Of a DNA stretch of 14,255 bases, positions 5,600-12,543 are shown in pieces. Under the pieces are notes generated by a model that was not told where the DNA came from, ran no database searches, and worked only from the letters and a program-made list of their open reading frames with translations. The position numbers were made by a program, and so were the translations under genes. Source of the stretch: Clostridia bacterium (lineage in GTDB: Bacteria > Bacillota_A > Clostridia > Christensenellales > Aristaeellaceae); the NCBI GenBank assembly GCA_017530275.1, contig JAFXMP010000227.1:1-14255 (forward strand), written 5' to 3'. Every line of letters begins with the position of its first letter. The first letter of the stretch is position 1.

Positions 5600-8308
5600 T
5601 TACGGCGCTAGGGCATTTCCGCCGGGCAAGGCGATATTCACATCCACTTTAGCCCGTTCGTCCAGGTAGAATTCGATAAAGTCCTTGGCGGCGCGGACCG
5701 TGTAAGAACCGGAAAAACCGTTGGGTACAAAGGACACCAGGGCGATTTCGGGATTGTCCTTGGGGGTCAGGGCAACGAACCAGCCGTTGTTTTCCAGATC
5801 GATACGCACTTTTCCGATAGTCATCTGGGAGGTACCGGTCTTTCCTACCATCACTTCTTCGGCGTCGTACTTCCAACCACGGAACTGGCGGGCGGCGGTA
5901 CCGGCCTCGTCGACCACGCCTTTCAGCCCTTCCAGAATGTAGGACAGGTACGGCTTGGCGCTTTCCAGCACATTGAACTGGGTAGGATGGCGCTGAGACA
6001 GGATCTCGCCCTCCGGGGAAATGATGGAGTCTACGATGTTGGGGTTCCACACCACCAGATCGTTGTTCAGCGCGCCAATGTAGCGCACTACGGCGATGGG
6101 GGTAAGCAGGGTGATGGACTGGCCCACGCCCATCTGAATCTCCTGACTGCCGCCCCATTTGATATCGTTCAGGTAGTTCCACATATCGCCCATCAGCGCC
6201 TGCTGCATCACCATGTTGCGGGTCATGCCCAGCTCGGTCATAAAAATCTTGCGGGCTTCCGCGATCCACGCGTTATTGATGTCGGCGGTGTTGTAGGCCA
6301 TGTCCATCAGTTTTTTGATGCACCTGTCCAGGCGGGCGTCGTCGTAGGTGAGGCCGTAGCTGGCTGCGTAGTTGGTGATATGCTTTTTCAGGGAGGCCGC
6401 GACCAGGATAGGGGTGGAGGTCATCTGTTCCTGCAGGCTCACGTCGGGATCGTACAGATTGGTTTGGTTGCCTACGATGGAGCGCAGCTCGCCGGGCAGA
6501 TCGATGCCCGTTTTGCTGGTCAGGCCCATTTGGGCGGCGTATTTATATAGCCTTTCTTCCGTGCCGAAGGTTTTGTACAGCCGGCCGGCTACGGTATAGA
6601 AGAAGAAGTTGCAGGATTTGGTCAGGCCGCCCACGATGGTCAGGTCCGCGTGCTGCTCCGGGTGGCTGGTCCAGCACTTGGGCATGTCCTCCTCTACGGT
6701 GGTAAACCAGTTGAAACGGCCGCCGTCGCTGATGGTTTCAGTGGGGGTGAGCACCCCGTTGGTGAGCCCCGCCAGGCCCGTGCACATTTTGAAAATGGAG
6801 CCGGGCTCGGCGCGGGTCTGGATGGCGTAATTCATCAGCAGGCCGCGTTCATCCTGTACGATTTGAATGGCTTGTTCGCCGCCCTGCACCATGGCGTTCA
6901 GATCGTAATTGGGATACTGGGCCAGGGCTAAGATGTTGCCCGCATTGCCTTCCCTCAGGTCCATCACGATGAGCACGCCGGTGGTGGCCAGCTGGATGGG
7001 AAATTCTTCCCAGTCGCGGGCGGCAATCTTGTCCTTATAGGTTTCCAGCCAGTCAGGCTCCCGCATGCGCTGCTCCTGGAGGTCGCGGGTAAAGTTCACA
7101 TTGTCCCGGATATAACGTTCTGCAGCTGCTTGATATTGGGTGTTGATGGTCAGCTTCACGGTGTTGCCGTCCTGTGGCGGGATATAGCTCAGTTCCCTGG
7201 TTACCTTACCCTGAGGGTCCACCTCCACGATGCGGGCGCCCTGCCGGTCGGAAATGTTGGCGGTGAGCCAGTTTTCCATGCTGGCTTCGATGCCTGCCTG
7301 ACCGATATAATCGTTCATGGCGTAGCCCGCAGGCTGCAAATCGCTGAAATAGTATTCCGCGTTCTGGATCTTGCCCGTATAGCCGATGATGGTAGCGGCC
7401 AGGGAGCCGTTGGGATACACCCGCTTATCGCCCATGCTGACGCTCACCCAGGGCATGCTCATGCTGCGGCCCTCGATTTCGGCTACGGTTTCATAGCTTA
7501 CGTCCTCGGCAAAGGGCACCGGCAGAGAGAGAAAGGCGTTATCCTGCATGGTGGCGTTGATTGCGATCACCTGGATCACCTTTTCTTCGTCCACCACCAA
7601 GTAATCCGCTACTTTGTCCGGGTCGATCAGGTTCAGATTCACGATTTTGCCCGTCACGTTCCCCGCCCCGTCGGTCATGGGATTCACCAGGGTTTCGGGG
7701 TCCAGGATCACGGAATTGCCGTTTGCGTCCAGCGCCAGAAGATAACGCCCGTCGGTCAGGCTTGTAAAGCCAAAACGGCCGCACAGGAATTTGAAAGCGG
7801 CGTCCGGCGTGCCGTATTTGCTGCTGGAGATATAGTTGTTATCGTAAAAGTACTTTTTTCGGGTGTTCCAGGCGGTTTCGGAAATGCCCGCGCCGAAATT
7901 GAATTCCCACGCGCCGGTTTCCGTGTTCCGCACCAGAGGGGAAGTGACGGTTACCTTGCCGCCGTAGCTTTCCACGATGCGGATGGCTTCGATCAGCTGC
8001 CGGGTGGGATAATCCCAATCGTTGTTTTCCCGGTAAAAGGTGACGTTGTACGCTTTTTCGCTTTTAGCCAACACCACGGAATTGATATCGGTGATCATGC
8101 CGCGGCTGCCCTTCACGGCAATGCTTTTGATGCTCTGGCTGGTGGTTGCGTCGTAATGCTCCTCACCCTGTTCTATCTGCAGACGGTAAAGGCCCAGAAA
8201 CAGGACGGCGAACATGGCTGCAACAAATGACAGGAACACCAGGAAACGTATTTTTAATGCTTGCTCTTTTCCCCGGGCTTTCCGGGTTTTGCGGAAATCA
8301 TCCCTCAC
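5600..8308 (-). CDS. mrdA: Penicillin-binding protein 2 (MrdA), elongation transpeptidase
   Basis: This class B PBP crosslinks peptidoglycan stem peptides in the elongasome, outside the membrane. A short basic cytoplasmic tail is followed by one membrane anchor (about 21-43). The pedestal domain opens with GSRGMITD (67-74). The transpeptidase domain carries all three catalytic motifs: SIFK (nucleophile Ser504), SCN (565-567) and KTGT (823-826). At 902 residues it is longer than the usual 600-750. The excess is in an enlarged pedestal (about 90-270) and in an extra, mostly helical stretch of about 60-70 residues around 628-720, between SCN and KTGT and just before GVGQS. The start is GTG, chosen because AAGGAGG lies nine bases upstream and the codon overlaps the mreD stop as GTGA, implying coupled translation. 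PBP2 rather than the septal PBP is supported by mreBCD and rodA in the same operon. Confidence 0.93.
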   Translation of the reverse strand: MRDDFRKTRKARGKEQALKIRFLVFLSFVAAMFAVLFLGLYRLQIEQGEEHYDATTSQSIKSIAVKGSRGMITDINSVVLAKSEKAYNVTFYRENNDWDYPTRQLIEAIRIVESYGGKVTVTSPLVRNTETGAWEFNFGAGISETAWNTRKKYFYDNNYISSSKYGTPDAAFKFLCGRFGFTSLTDGRYLLALDANGNSVILDPETLVNPMTDGAGNVTGKIVNLNLIDPDKVADYLVVDEEKVIQVIAINATMQDNAFLSLPVPFAEDVSYETVAEIEGRSMSMPWVSVSMGDKRVYPNGSLAATIIGYTGKIQNAEYYFSDLQPAGYAMNDYIGQAGIEASMENWLTANISDRQGARIVEVDPQGKVTRELSYIPPQDGNTVKLTINTQYQAAAERYIRDNVNFTRDLQEQRMREPDWLETYKDKIAARDWEEFPIQLATTGVLIVMDLREGNAGNILALAQYPNYDLNAMVQGGEQAIQIVQDERGLLMNYAIQTRAEPGSIFKMCTGLAGLTNGVLTPTETISDGGRFNWFTTVEEDMPKCWTSHPEQHADLTIVGGLTKSCNFFFYTVAGRLYKTFGTEERLYKYAAQMGLTSKTGIDLPGELRSIVGNQTNLYDPDVSLQEQMTSTPILVAASLKKHITNYAASYGLTYDDARLDRCIKKLMDMAYNTADINNAWIAEARKIFMTELGMTRNMVMQQALMGDMWNYLNDIKWGGSQEIQMGVGQSITLLTPIAVVRYIGALNNDLVVWNPNIVDSIISPEGEILSQRHPTQFNVLESAKPYLSYILEGLKGVVDEAGTAARQFRGWKYDAEEVMVGKTGTSQMTIGKVRIDLENNGWFVALTPKDNPEIALVSFVPNGFSGSYTVRAAKDFIEFYLDERAKVDVNIALPGGNALAP

Positions 8309-8943
8309 AGCAGTTCGCCTCCTTCACGGGGCTTTCTTCCGCGGTACATGCCCAGCATATACCGCAGGGGGACCATCAGGATCAGCGCCAGCGCCGTGGT
8401 GTAAACCATGGAGACCAGGATGCGCCCAAGGTGCGTCAAAGTCAGTTCTTCCCCGATCAGATACATGTACGCGCACAGCACCGCGTTCAAAAGAAAATCC
8501 ATCAGAGCGGCGCAAAGGGGAATGCGCACTACGGGCGGCAGATCGCTGTCCCGATAGCGCAGCATCAGGTGCTGCCACCAATGATCCTTCCCTTTGCCTT
8601 CGCTGATGCGCACCAGACGGCCTTCATTGATCACCCGGCGGCGCTCCAGCTGCCGGTCGCTCATATCGGCGAAGCTCTGGGCGGCGAACATGGTGATCAC
8701 AGGATAGGCGATCACATACAGCGCGGGCACGCTGGACATCATGCATTCCATCATCATGCCGATCAGGCAGGAAGCGCAGAAAGCGTACTTCTTCCCGCAG
8801 GACACGATGATGATGGACAAAACCGCGAAAACCACGCTGCCGTAAATACCCTGAAAGGTCAGGTATTTCATCACGCACGCCTGGGTCAGATAGGCCAGCA
8901 GGGTTACGATCAGGGCCTTCAAGGCCCTTTTCAGTGACTTCAT
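8305..8943 (-). CDS. mreD: MreD, rod-shape-determining membrane protein
   Basis: The 212-residue protein is hydrophobic, with about four N-terminal membrane segments (within 8-92) and two more (about 140-165 and 174-197). Sequence conservation in MreD is low, so the call rests mainly on its place between mreC and mrdA, its topology and its size. It is about 40 residues longer than typical MreD because of a charged, probably cytoplasmic loop at 92-138 rich in Arg and Lys. MreD links MreC and PBP2 to the membrane part of the elongasome. The ATG start overlaps the mreC stop as ATGA, with GTGGAGG seven bases upstream. Its own stop overlaps the mrdA GTG. Confidence 0.85.
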   Translation of the reverse strand: MKSLKRALKALIVTLLAYLTQACVMKYLTFQGIYGSVVFAVLSIIIVSCGKKYAFCASCLIGMMMECMMSSVPALYVIAYPVITMFAAQSFADMSDRQLERRRVINEGRLVRISEGKGKDHWWQHLMLRYRDSDLPPVVRIPLCAALMDFLLNAVLCAYMYLIGEELTLTHLGRILVSMVYTTALALILMVPLRYMLGMYRGRKPREGGELL

Positions 8944-10571
8944 TCATCATCCTCCACTGTCATCGCGCCCGCGTCCGGCGTGGGAGAGGGGGAGGGCGTG
9001 GGGGTAAACGTGGGCCGCGGCGACGGCGTGGCCGTAGCGCCGGAACGGTCCACGGCATGATACTCCAGATTCTCCGGTACGGGCGTCGCGTCGGGATCAG
9101 GCGTCGGCGCAGGGGTGGGGGTTCCCTCCGGCAGCGCTGTGGGAACGGGGGTTTCTTCCGCCGTGCTATCCGGCGCTGCCGTAGCGGAGTACATGAAATC
9201 GCTCAGCCCCTCCAACTCGAAGGAGGGAATGGGCCGGGCCGTCGCCAGCGGTTCCAGAGCGATACTTTGAGAAGTGCTGGTCCGCGCCTGGGCATTTTCC
9301 GCATAGGAAGGCCGGTAGCGATAGACCGTTACGTATTCCAGATGCTGGAAATCAACCACCGGCTCCAGTACCACATAGGATTTGTTGTCCTCCATGCCCC
9401 TGGTGCTTTCCCGGATATACCCGATGGGGATGCCCTTGGGAAATTCCAGGCCTACGCCGGAGGTGACCACCACGTCGCCGGGGCGGGGCAGGGAATTGTC
9501 CGGCAGGTAATACATGCGGCACATAGGTTCTCCGTTGGCGCCCAGAGTGCCTTTTACGCTGCCCTGGTCACGGGTGGACTGCACAAGGCCCGCCACGGTA
9601 CAGTCGCTGTCGATGATGCAGCGCACGCTGCAGGAATGCTCCCGGGTGTTGTAGGTGACGCCTACCAGACCGCCGTTGTCCACCACGGCCATATAGTCGT
9701 TTACGCCGTCCGCCGTGCCCACGTTCAGGGTCAAGGTGGAAAAATAATTGTTGCCCACTGTGCCGGTCACCTGGGCAAACAGGCCGTTCATCTGGGGATT
9801 GTTATTCTGCTCTTCCAGGATATCACGCAGACTCTGGTTTTCATGGATCAGCTCCTGCATGCGGGCCGTGTCGTTGGCCATATCGTCCAGCTTGATCAAA
9901 AGCTGTTCGTATTCGTATTCCAGGTTGCCTCGGATTTTCAGCGTGCGCAGGTAGGTGGCTACGCCGTCCGCCACATCGGAGAACACGCTTTGCACTGGAG
10001 CGATCAGCCCCGTGACGATGCCGCGGGGGATCGACAGGATCTTCAAATTGGGGATAAAGTTGGACATGATCATCATGGCCACCATGATAAACAGCGCACC
10101 GCAAATGAGCACGATGGCCATCATCTTGACAAAGCCGCGTTTTTCTTCTGTGCGGGAAGCGTTCTTTTTATAGCGGCTCTTTTTCTTGCTCTTCTTTTTT
10201 CCGCCTTTTCCGCCTTTTTTGGCTTTGGAAGGCGCTTCTTCCGTTTCTTCCGGCACGGGCGTCCGGTTCCGGCGGTATTGGCCGCCCTCCACCCGTGTGG
10301 CTTGCCGGGTCCAGGCTTCGTCCGCTTCCTTCCGCGTTTGGACGATGACGGGCGAGCCTTCGCTTTCTTCTTCCAGCGCATCCTGGGCGTCTTCCGGCAG
10401 CCCTCTGTTCTCAGCGGGTGACTCCTCAGCCTTTTCCGCATTCGGAGCTTGCTCTTCCCGCTGCTGGACCCAGGCGGGCAGACGGTCTTCCGCTTCCGGG
10501 ACCGGTGCGCCCAGGTCCCTGGCGTTCAGGCTGCCGCCCTCGGAAAAATGCCGGTCACTGTTTCTTGCCAT
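8940..10571 (-). CDS. mreC: MreC, with long low-complexity tails on both sides
   Basis: MreC is the bitopic scaffold that activates PBP2 and links it to MreB. In order: a charged, low-complexity cytoplasmic region (1-147) ending in a Lys-rich cluster (116-137); one membrane segment (about 148-170); a coiled coil (about 213-256, LLIKLDDMAND then LIHENQSLRD); and the two-lobed beta-domain (about 262-420) with typical pieces such as VGVTYNT, GDVVVTSG and FPKGIPIGY. After this comes an extracellular tail of about 120 residues rich in Pro, Thr and Ser, with TPTP-type runs. The core is normal in size, but the whole protein (543 residues) is almost twice a typical MreC of about 280. The ATG start has GAGGAG nine bases upstream. 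It follows mreB after six bases and overlaps mreD by four. Confidence 0.93.
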   Translation of the reverse strand: MARNSDRHFSEGGSLNARDLGAPVPEAEDRLPAWVQQREEQAPNAEKAEESPAENRGLPEDAQDALEEESEGSPVIVQTRKEADEAWTRQATRVEGGQYRRNRTPVPEETEEAPSKAKKGGKGGKKKSKKKSRYKKNASRTEEKRGFVKMMAIVLICGALFIMVAMMIMSNFIPNLKILSIPRGIVTGLIAPVQSVFSDVADGVATYLRTLKIRGNLEYEYEQLLIKLDDMANDTARMQELIHENQSLRDILEEQNNNPQMNGLFAQVTGTVGNNYFSTLTLNVGTADGVNDYMAVVDNGGLVGVTYNTREHSCSVRCIIDSDCTVAGLVQSTRDQGSVKGTLGANGEPMCRMYYLPDNSLPRPGDVVVTSGVGLEFPKGIPIGYIRESTRGMEDNKSYVVLEPVVDFQHLEYVTVYRYRPSYAENAQARTSTSQSIALEPLATARPIPSFELEGLSDFMYSATAAPDSTAEETPVPTALPEGTPTPAPTPDPDATPVPENLEYHAVDRSGATATPSPRPTFTPTPSPSPTPDAGAMTVEDDE

Positions 10572-10577
10572 GCCGAA

Positions 10578-11621
10578 TTACTCCTCGCCTTCCTCCCGCA
10601 GGAAGCTGGATTTGCCGATACGGTGTAAAAGCTCGATATTATCCGCTAAATGCCCCGCGCCCAGGGCCGCGCAGCTCATGGGATCCCGGGCCAAGAGCAC
10701 CGGCATATCCAGTTCGCTGGCGATATACTGATCCAGCGCGAACAGCTGGGACGCGCCGCCGGTCAGGTGGATGCCGGATTTCAGCACGTCCCCGGCCAGC
10801 TCCGGCGGCGTGCGTTCCAGCACATGCTGAATGGCCGCTAAAATGGCCTGGCAGGGCGCTTTCAGAGCTTCATATACTTGGGTGGAGGAGATTTCCGCCG
10901 TCTGGGGCAGGTTGGTGATCATATCCCGGCCCCGGACCAGCACCCGCCGCTCCTCCTTCATAGGCAGGGCGGACCCCAGGGCGGTTTTCACATCCTCGGC
11001 GGTACGGTCGCCGATCATCATGTTGAATTCCCGTTTCACGTAGGCGATGATGGCTTCGTCCATTTTGATGCCGCCGATGCGGATAGAACGGGAAACCACG
11101 ATGCCGCCCAGGCTGATCACCGCCGCTTCCGTGGTGCCGCCGCCGATATCCACCACCATGGAGCCGATGGGTTCAAATACCGGCAGGCCGGACCCGATGG
11201 CGGATGCGAAGGGCTTTTCCACTAAATGTAATTGGTTTTCCCGGATACCCGCGTACACCGCCGCCTTGCGTACCGCCCGCCGTTCGATGGGCGATACCCG
11301 GCAGGGAACGGTCATGATGGCGCGGGGCTTCACCAGGCGGGATACGCCGATGGCCTTGCGCACAAAATACTGCAGCATGTACTGGGTCATATCAAAATCC
11401 CGGATCATGCCATCCGCCATGGGGCGCACGGCAGCCACGTCCGCCGCGGTGCGGCCCAGCAGCACCCGCGCTTCCTCCCCAATGGCGCGAACGGCATGCC
11501 TGCCGCTCCGGTCCGCCACCAGCAGGGAAGGTTCGTTGATCACAATGCCCTTTTTCTTCACGTATACCTGGGTATTGGCCGTGCCCAGGTCGATGCCTAT
11601 ATCCGGCGCCACGATGGCCAT
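10578..11621 (-). CDS. mreB: MreB actin homologue, with a changed catalytic position
   Basis: MreB forms ATP-dependent filaments under the membrane that guide lateral wall synthesis. The 347-residue length and the actin-fold motifs are normal: phosphate-1 DIGIDLGTANT (7-17), phosphate-2 DIGGGTTE (158-165), the IGDRTAED stretch (203-210) and TPPELAGD (271-278). Two sites deviate. The family motif EEPxAAAIG reads VEKPFASAIG, putting Lys136 where the water-activating Glu sits, and the adenosine motif reads LTGGASQL instead of LTGGGALL. The reading frame is intact and otherwise well conserved, so it is not a pseudogene. ATP hydrolysis may be slow or absent, or this may be a divergent paralogue such as an Mbl/MreBH type. 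The ATG is the first start of the frame and gives the usual N-terminus; its ribosome binding site is weak (GGTGG, ten bases away). It follows maf after 37 bases; radC, often between them, is missing. Confidence 0.93.
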   Translation of the reverse strand: MAIVAPDIGIDLGTANTQVYVKKKGIVINEPSLLVADRSGRHAVRAIGEEARVLLGRTAADVAAVRPMADGMIRDFDMTQYMLQYFVRKAIGVSRLVKPRAIMTVPCRVSPIERRAVRKAAVYAGIRENQLHLVEKPFASAIGSGLPVFEPIGSMVVDIGGGTTEAAVISLGGIVVSRSIRIGGIKMDEAIIAYVKREFNMMIGDRTAEDVKTALGSALPMKEERRVLVRGRDMITNLPQTAEISSTQVYEALKAPCQAILAAIQHVLERTPPELAGDVLKSGIHLTGGASQLFALDQYIASELDMPVLLARDPMSCAALGAGHLADNIELLHRIGKSSFLREEGEE

Positions 11622-11658
11622 GTATCTTCATCCACCAATCTGTCTGTTTTCTGAAAAA

Positions 11659-12228
11659 TTAAAGCTCATTCAATCCGGCTTCGTGCAGCATGTCCCGCAC
11701 CAGATGCATGGGAAGGCCGATCACGTTGGAATAGCTTCCCTCGATACGGCTGACGAACATGCCTGCCCGGCCCTGCACGGCGTAGGCCCCGGCTTTGTCC
11801 ATGGGTTCGCCGCTTGCAATATAACGTTCTATATCCGCTTCACTGAGGGGTACGAACTGTACCCGGGAGGCATCGCAGCGCACGTCCTGTTCCCCGTTCG
11901 GCTTTATTACGCATACACCGGTATAGACCGTGTGCCATGCACCGGATAGGCGGCGCAGCATGGCCCTGGCGTCTTCCTGATCCCGGGGCTTGCCCAGCAC
12001 GGCCCCGTTTTGGTATACAATGGTGTCCGCCCCCAGCACCACGCTGTTCGGGTGCCGCCGTCCTACGGCCTGCGCCTTGCGGCGGGCGTTTTCCATCACC
12101 AGCGCTTCCGGGTCCCCGGTCTTGATTTCTTCCGCGTCCGCCGTGACCACTTGAAAGGGGATGCCTGTATAAGCCATCAATTCCCGCCTGCGGGGGGATG
12201 CGGACGCCAATATCAACGGCTGCGCCAT
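11659..12228 (-). CDS. maf: Maf nucleotide pyrophosphatase
   Basis: Maf proteins hydrolyse non-canonical or excess nucleoside triphosphates (dTTP/UTP or modified bases) to monophosphates, cleaning the nucleotide pool, and have been tied to septum arrest. The 189 residues match the usual length and carry ASASPRRREL (8-17), GADT (66-69, with the catalytic Asp68), GKP (79-81) and the C-terminal GAYAVQG...RIEGSYSNVIGLP. The open frame extends upstream to a TTG at 12369, but that codon lies upstream of the predicted promoter. The ATG at 12228 has a GAAGGA-type ribosome binding site about eight bases away and gives the family's N-terminus, so it is preferred. Subtype (dTTPase/UTPase or other) is not settled. 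It is the first gene of the minus-strand operon. Confidence 0.93.
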   Translation of the reverse strand: MAQPLILASASPRRRELMAYTGIPFQVVTADAEEIKTGDPEALVMENARRKAQAVGRRHPNSVVLGADTIVYQNGAVLGKPRDQEDARAMLRRLSGAWHTVYTGVCVIKPNGEQDVRCDASRVQFVPLSEADIERYIASGEPMDKAGAYAVQGRAGMFVSRIEGSYSNVIGLPMHLVRDMLHEAGLNEL

Positions 12229-12324
12229 GCGTTTTATTCCTTCTTTATCCGTAAGCTCCCGAACCTCCGCCTTTGCCGCGCGGTCCGCAGCGCTTTTTTT
12301 GCGTACACAAATAAGCGCCTTTCT

Positions 12325-12333
12325 ATTATAGCA
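12325..12333 (-). promoter_or_regulatory. Extended -10 promoter of the maf-mre operon
   Basis: On the minus strand this reads TGCTATAAT, a perfect extended -10 element. No good -35 box lies at 16-19 bases, which is common for extended -10 promoters. Transcription would begin near 12318, leaving a leader of about 90 bases before the maf ATG. Confidence 0.6.
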
Positions 12334-12385
12334 TAAAAGAGGGGTGCACGTATAGTCTTTTTGAAACAATTCGCAACAATTTTGT

Positions 12386-12431
12386 AAAAAAATCGGGAGA
12401 ACTCGTCACTTTATATACATTGGTTTTCCCG
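12386..12431 (-). terminator. Terminator-like hairpin with no gene before it
   Basis: On the minus strand CGGGAAAA pairs with TTCTCCCG (one A-C mismatch) around a 22-base loop, then a T7 run follows after one base. GGAGA and TCTCC next to it can form a competing stem. No minus-strand gene lies upstream in the window, so it may block transcripts arriving from the deacylase promoter side, or act as an attenuator for a distal maf promoter. Confidence 0.35.
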
Positions 12432-12472
12432 CTCTCCGTCTTGGCAGGCGTTTTTTCGTTTATTCCCATAGG

Positions 12473-12501
12473 TTTTCAATTTTTCATATATATGTTATAC
12501 T
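12473..12501 (+). promoter_or_regulatory. Promoter of the D-aminoacylase gene
   Basis: A -35 box TTTTCA (12473-12478, four of six consensus bases) and a -10 box TATACT (12496-12501) are 17 bases apart. TG one base before the -10 makes it an extended -10. Transcription would begin near 12508, giving a short leader of about 35 bases. Confidence 0.65.
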
Positions 12502-12515
12502 ACAGGAAACAAAAG

Positions 12516-12529
12516 GCTCCCTTGGGAGC
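12516..12529 (+). promoter_or_regulatory. Leader hairpin just before the deacylase ribosome binding site
   Basis: GCTCC and GGAGC form a perfect stem closed by a CTTG tetraloop (C-G can pair to make six base pairs). It ends two bases before the Shine-Dalgarno GGAGGG at 12532-12537. It could stabilise the transcript's 5' end or affect ribosome access. Confidence 0.4.
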
Positions 12530-12531
12530 GC

Positions 12532-12537
12532 GGAGGG
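12532..12537 (+). promoter_or_regulatory. Ribosome binding site deciding the deacylase start
   Basis: GGAGGG touches the first in-frame ATG at 12538, leaving no spacer, but is six bases from the second ATG at 12544. The second ATG is therefore the likely start. Confidence 0.6.
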
Positions 12538-12543
12538 ATGGGC

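Larger units (their letters stand above)
12229..12543. other. Divergent control region between maf and the deacylase
   Basis: These 315 bases are clearly AT-richer than the genes around them and hold no credible gene. They contain an extended -10 promoter facing maf, a promoter with recognisable -35 and -10 boxes facing the deacylase, a terminator-like hairpin reading toward maf, a small leader hairpin, and a close direct repeat AACAATT (12366-12370 region and 12375-12381 region) of unknown role. Confidence 0.7.

Noticed and set aside
7130..8230. A 366-codon plus-strand frame opposite mrdA
   Set aside because: Antisense to catalytic and pedestal coding sequence of PBP2, with no domain of its own.
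8934..10421. A 495-codon open frame on the plus strand opposite mreC
   Set aside because: It is antisense to a clear MreC, has His/Gly/Arg-rich composition with no domain, and arises from high GC in the mreC codons.
10578..11621. mreB as a pseudogene because of the changed catalytic position
   Set aside because: The frame is full length with all other actin-fold motifs and tight operon spacing; the change looks like divergence, not decay.
12229..12369. A 47-residue N-terminal extension of Maf from a TTG codon
   Set aside because: It lies across the predicted -10 box, has no family similarity, and the internal ATG has a good ribosome binding site.
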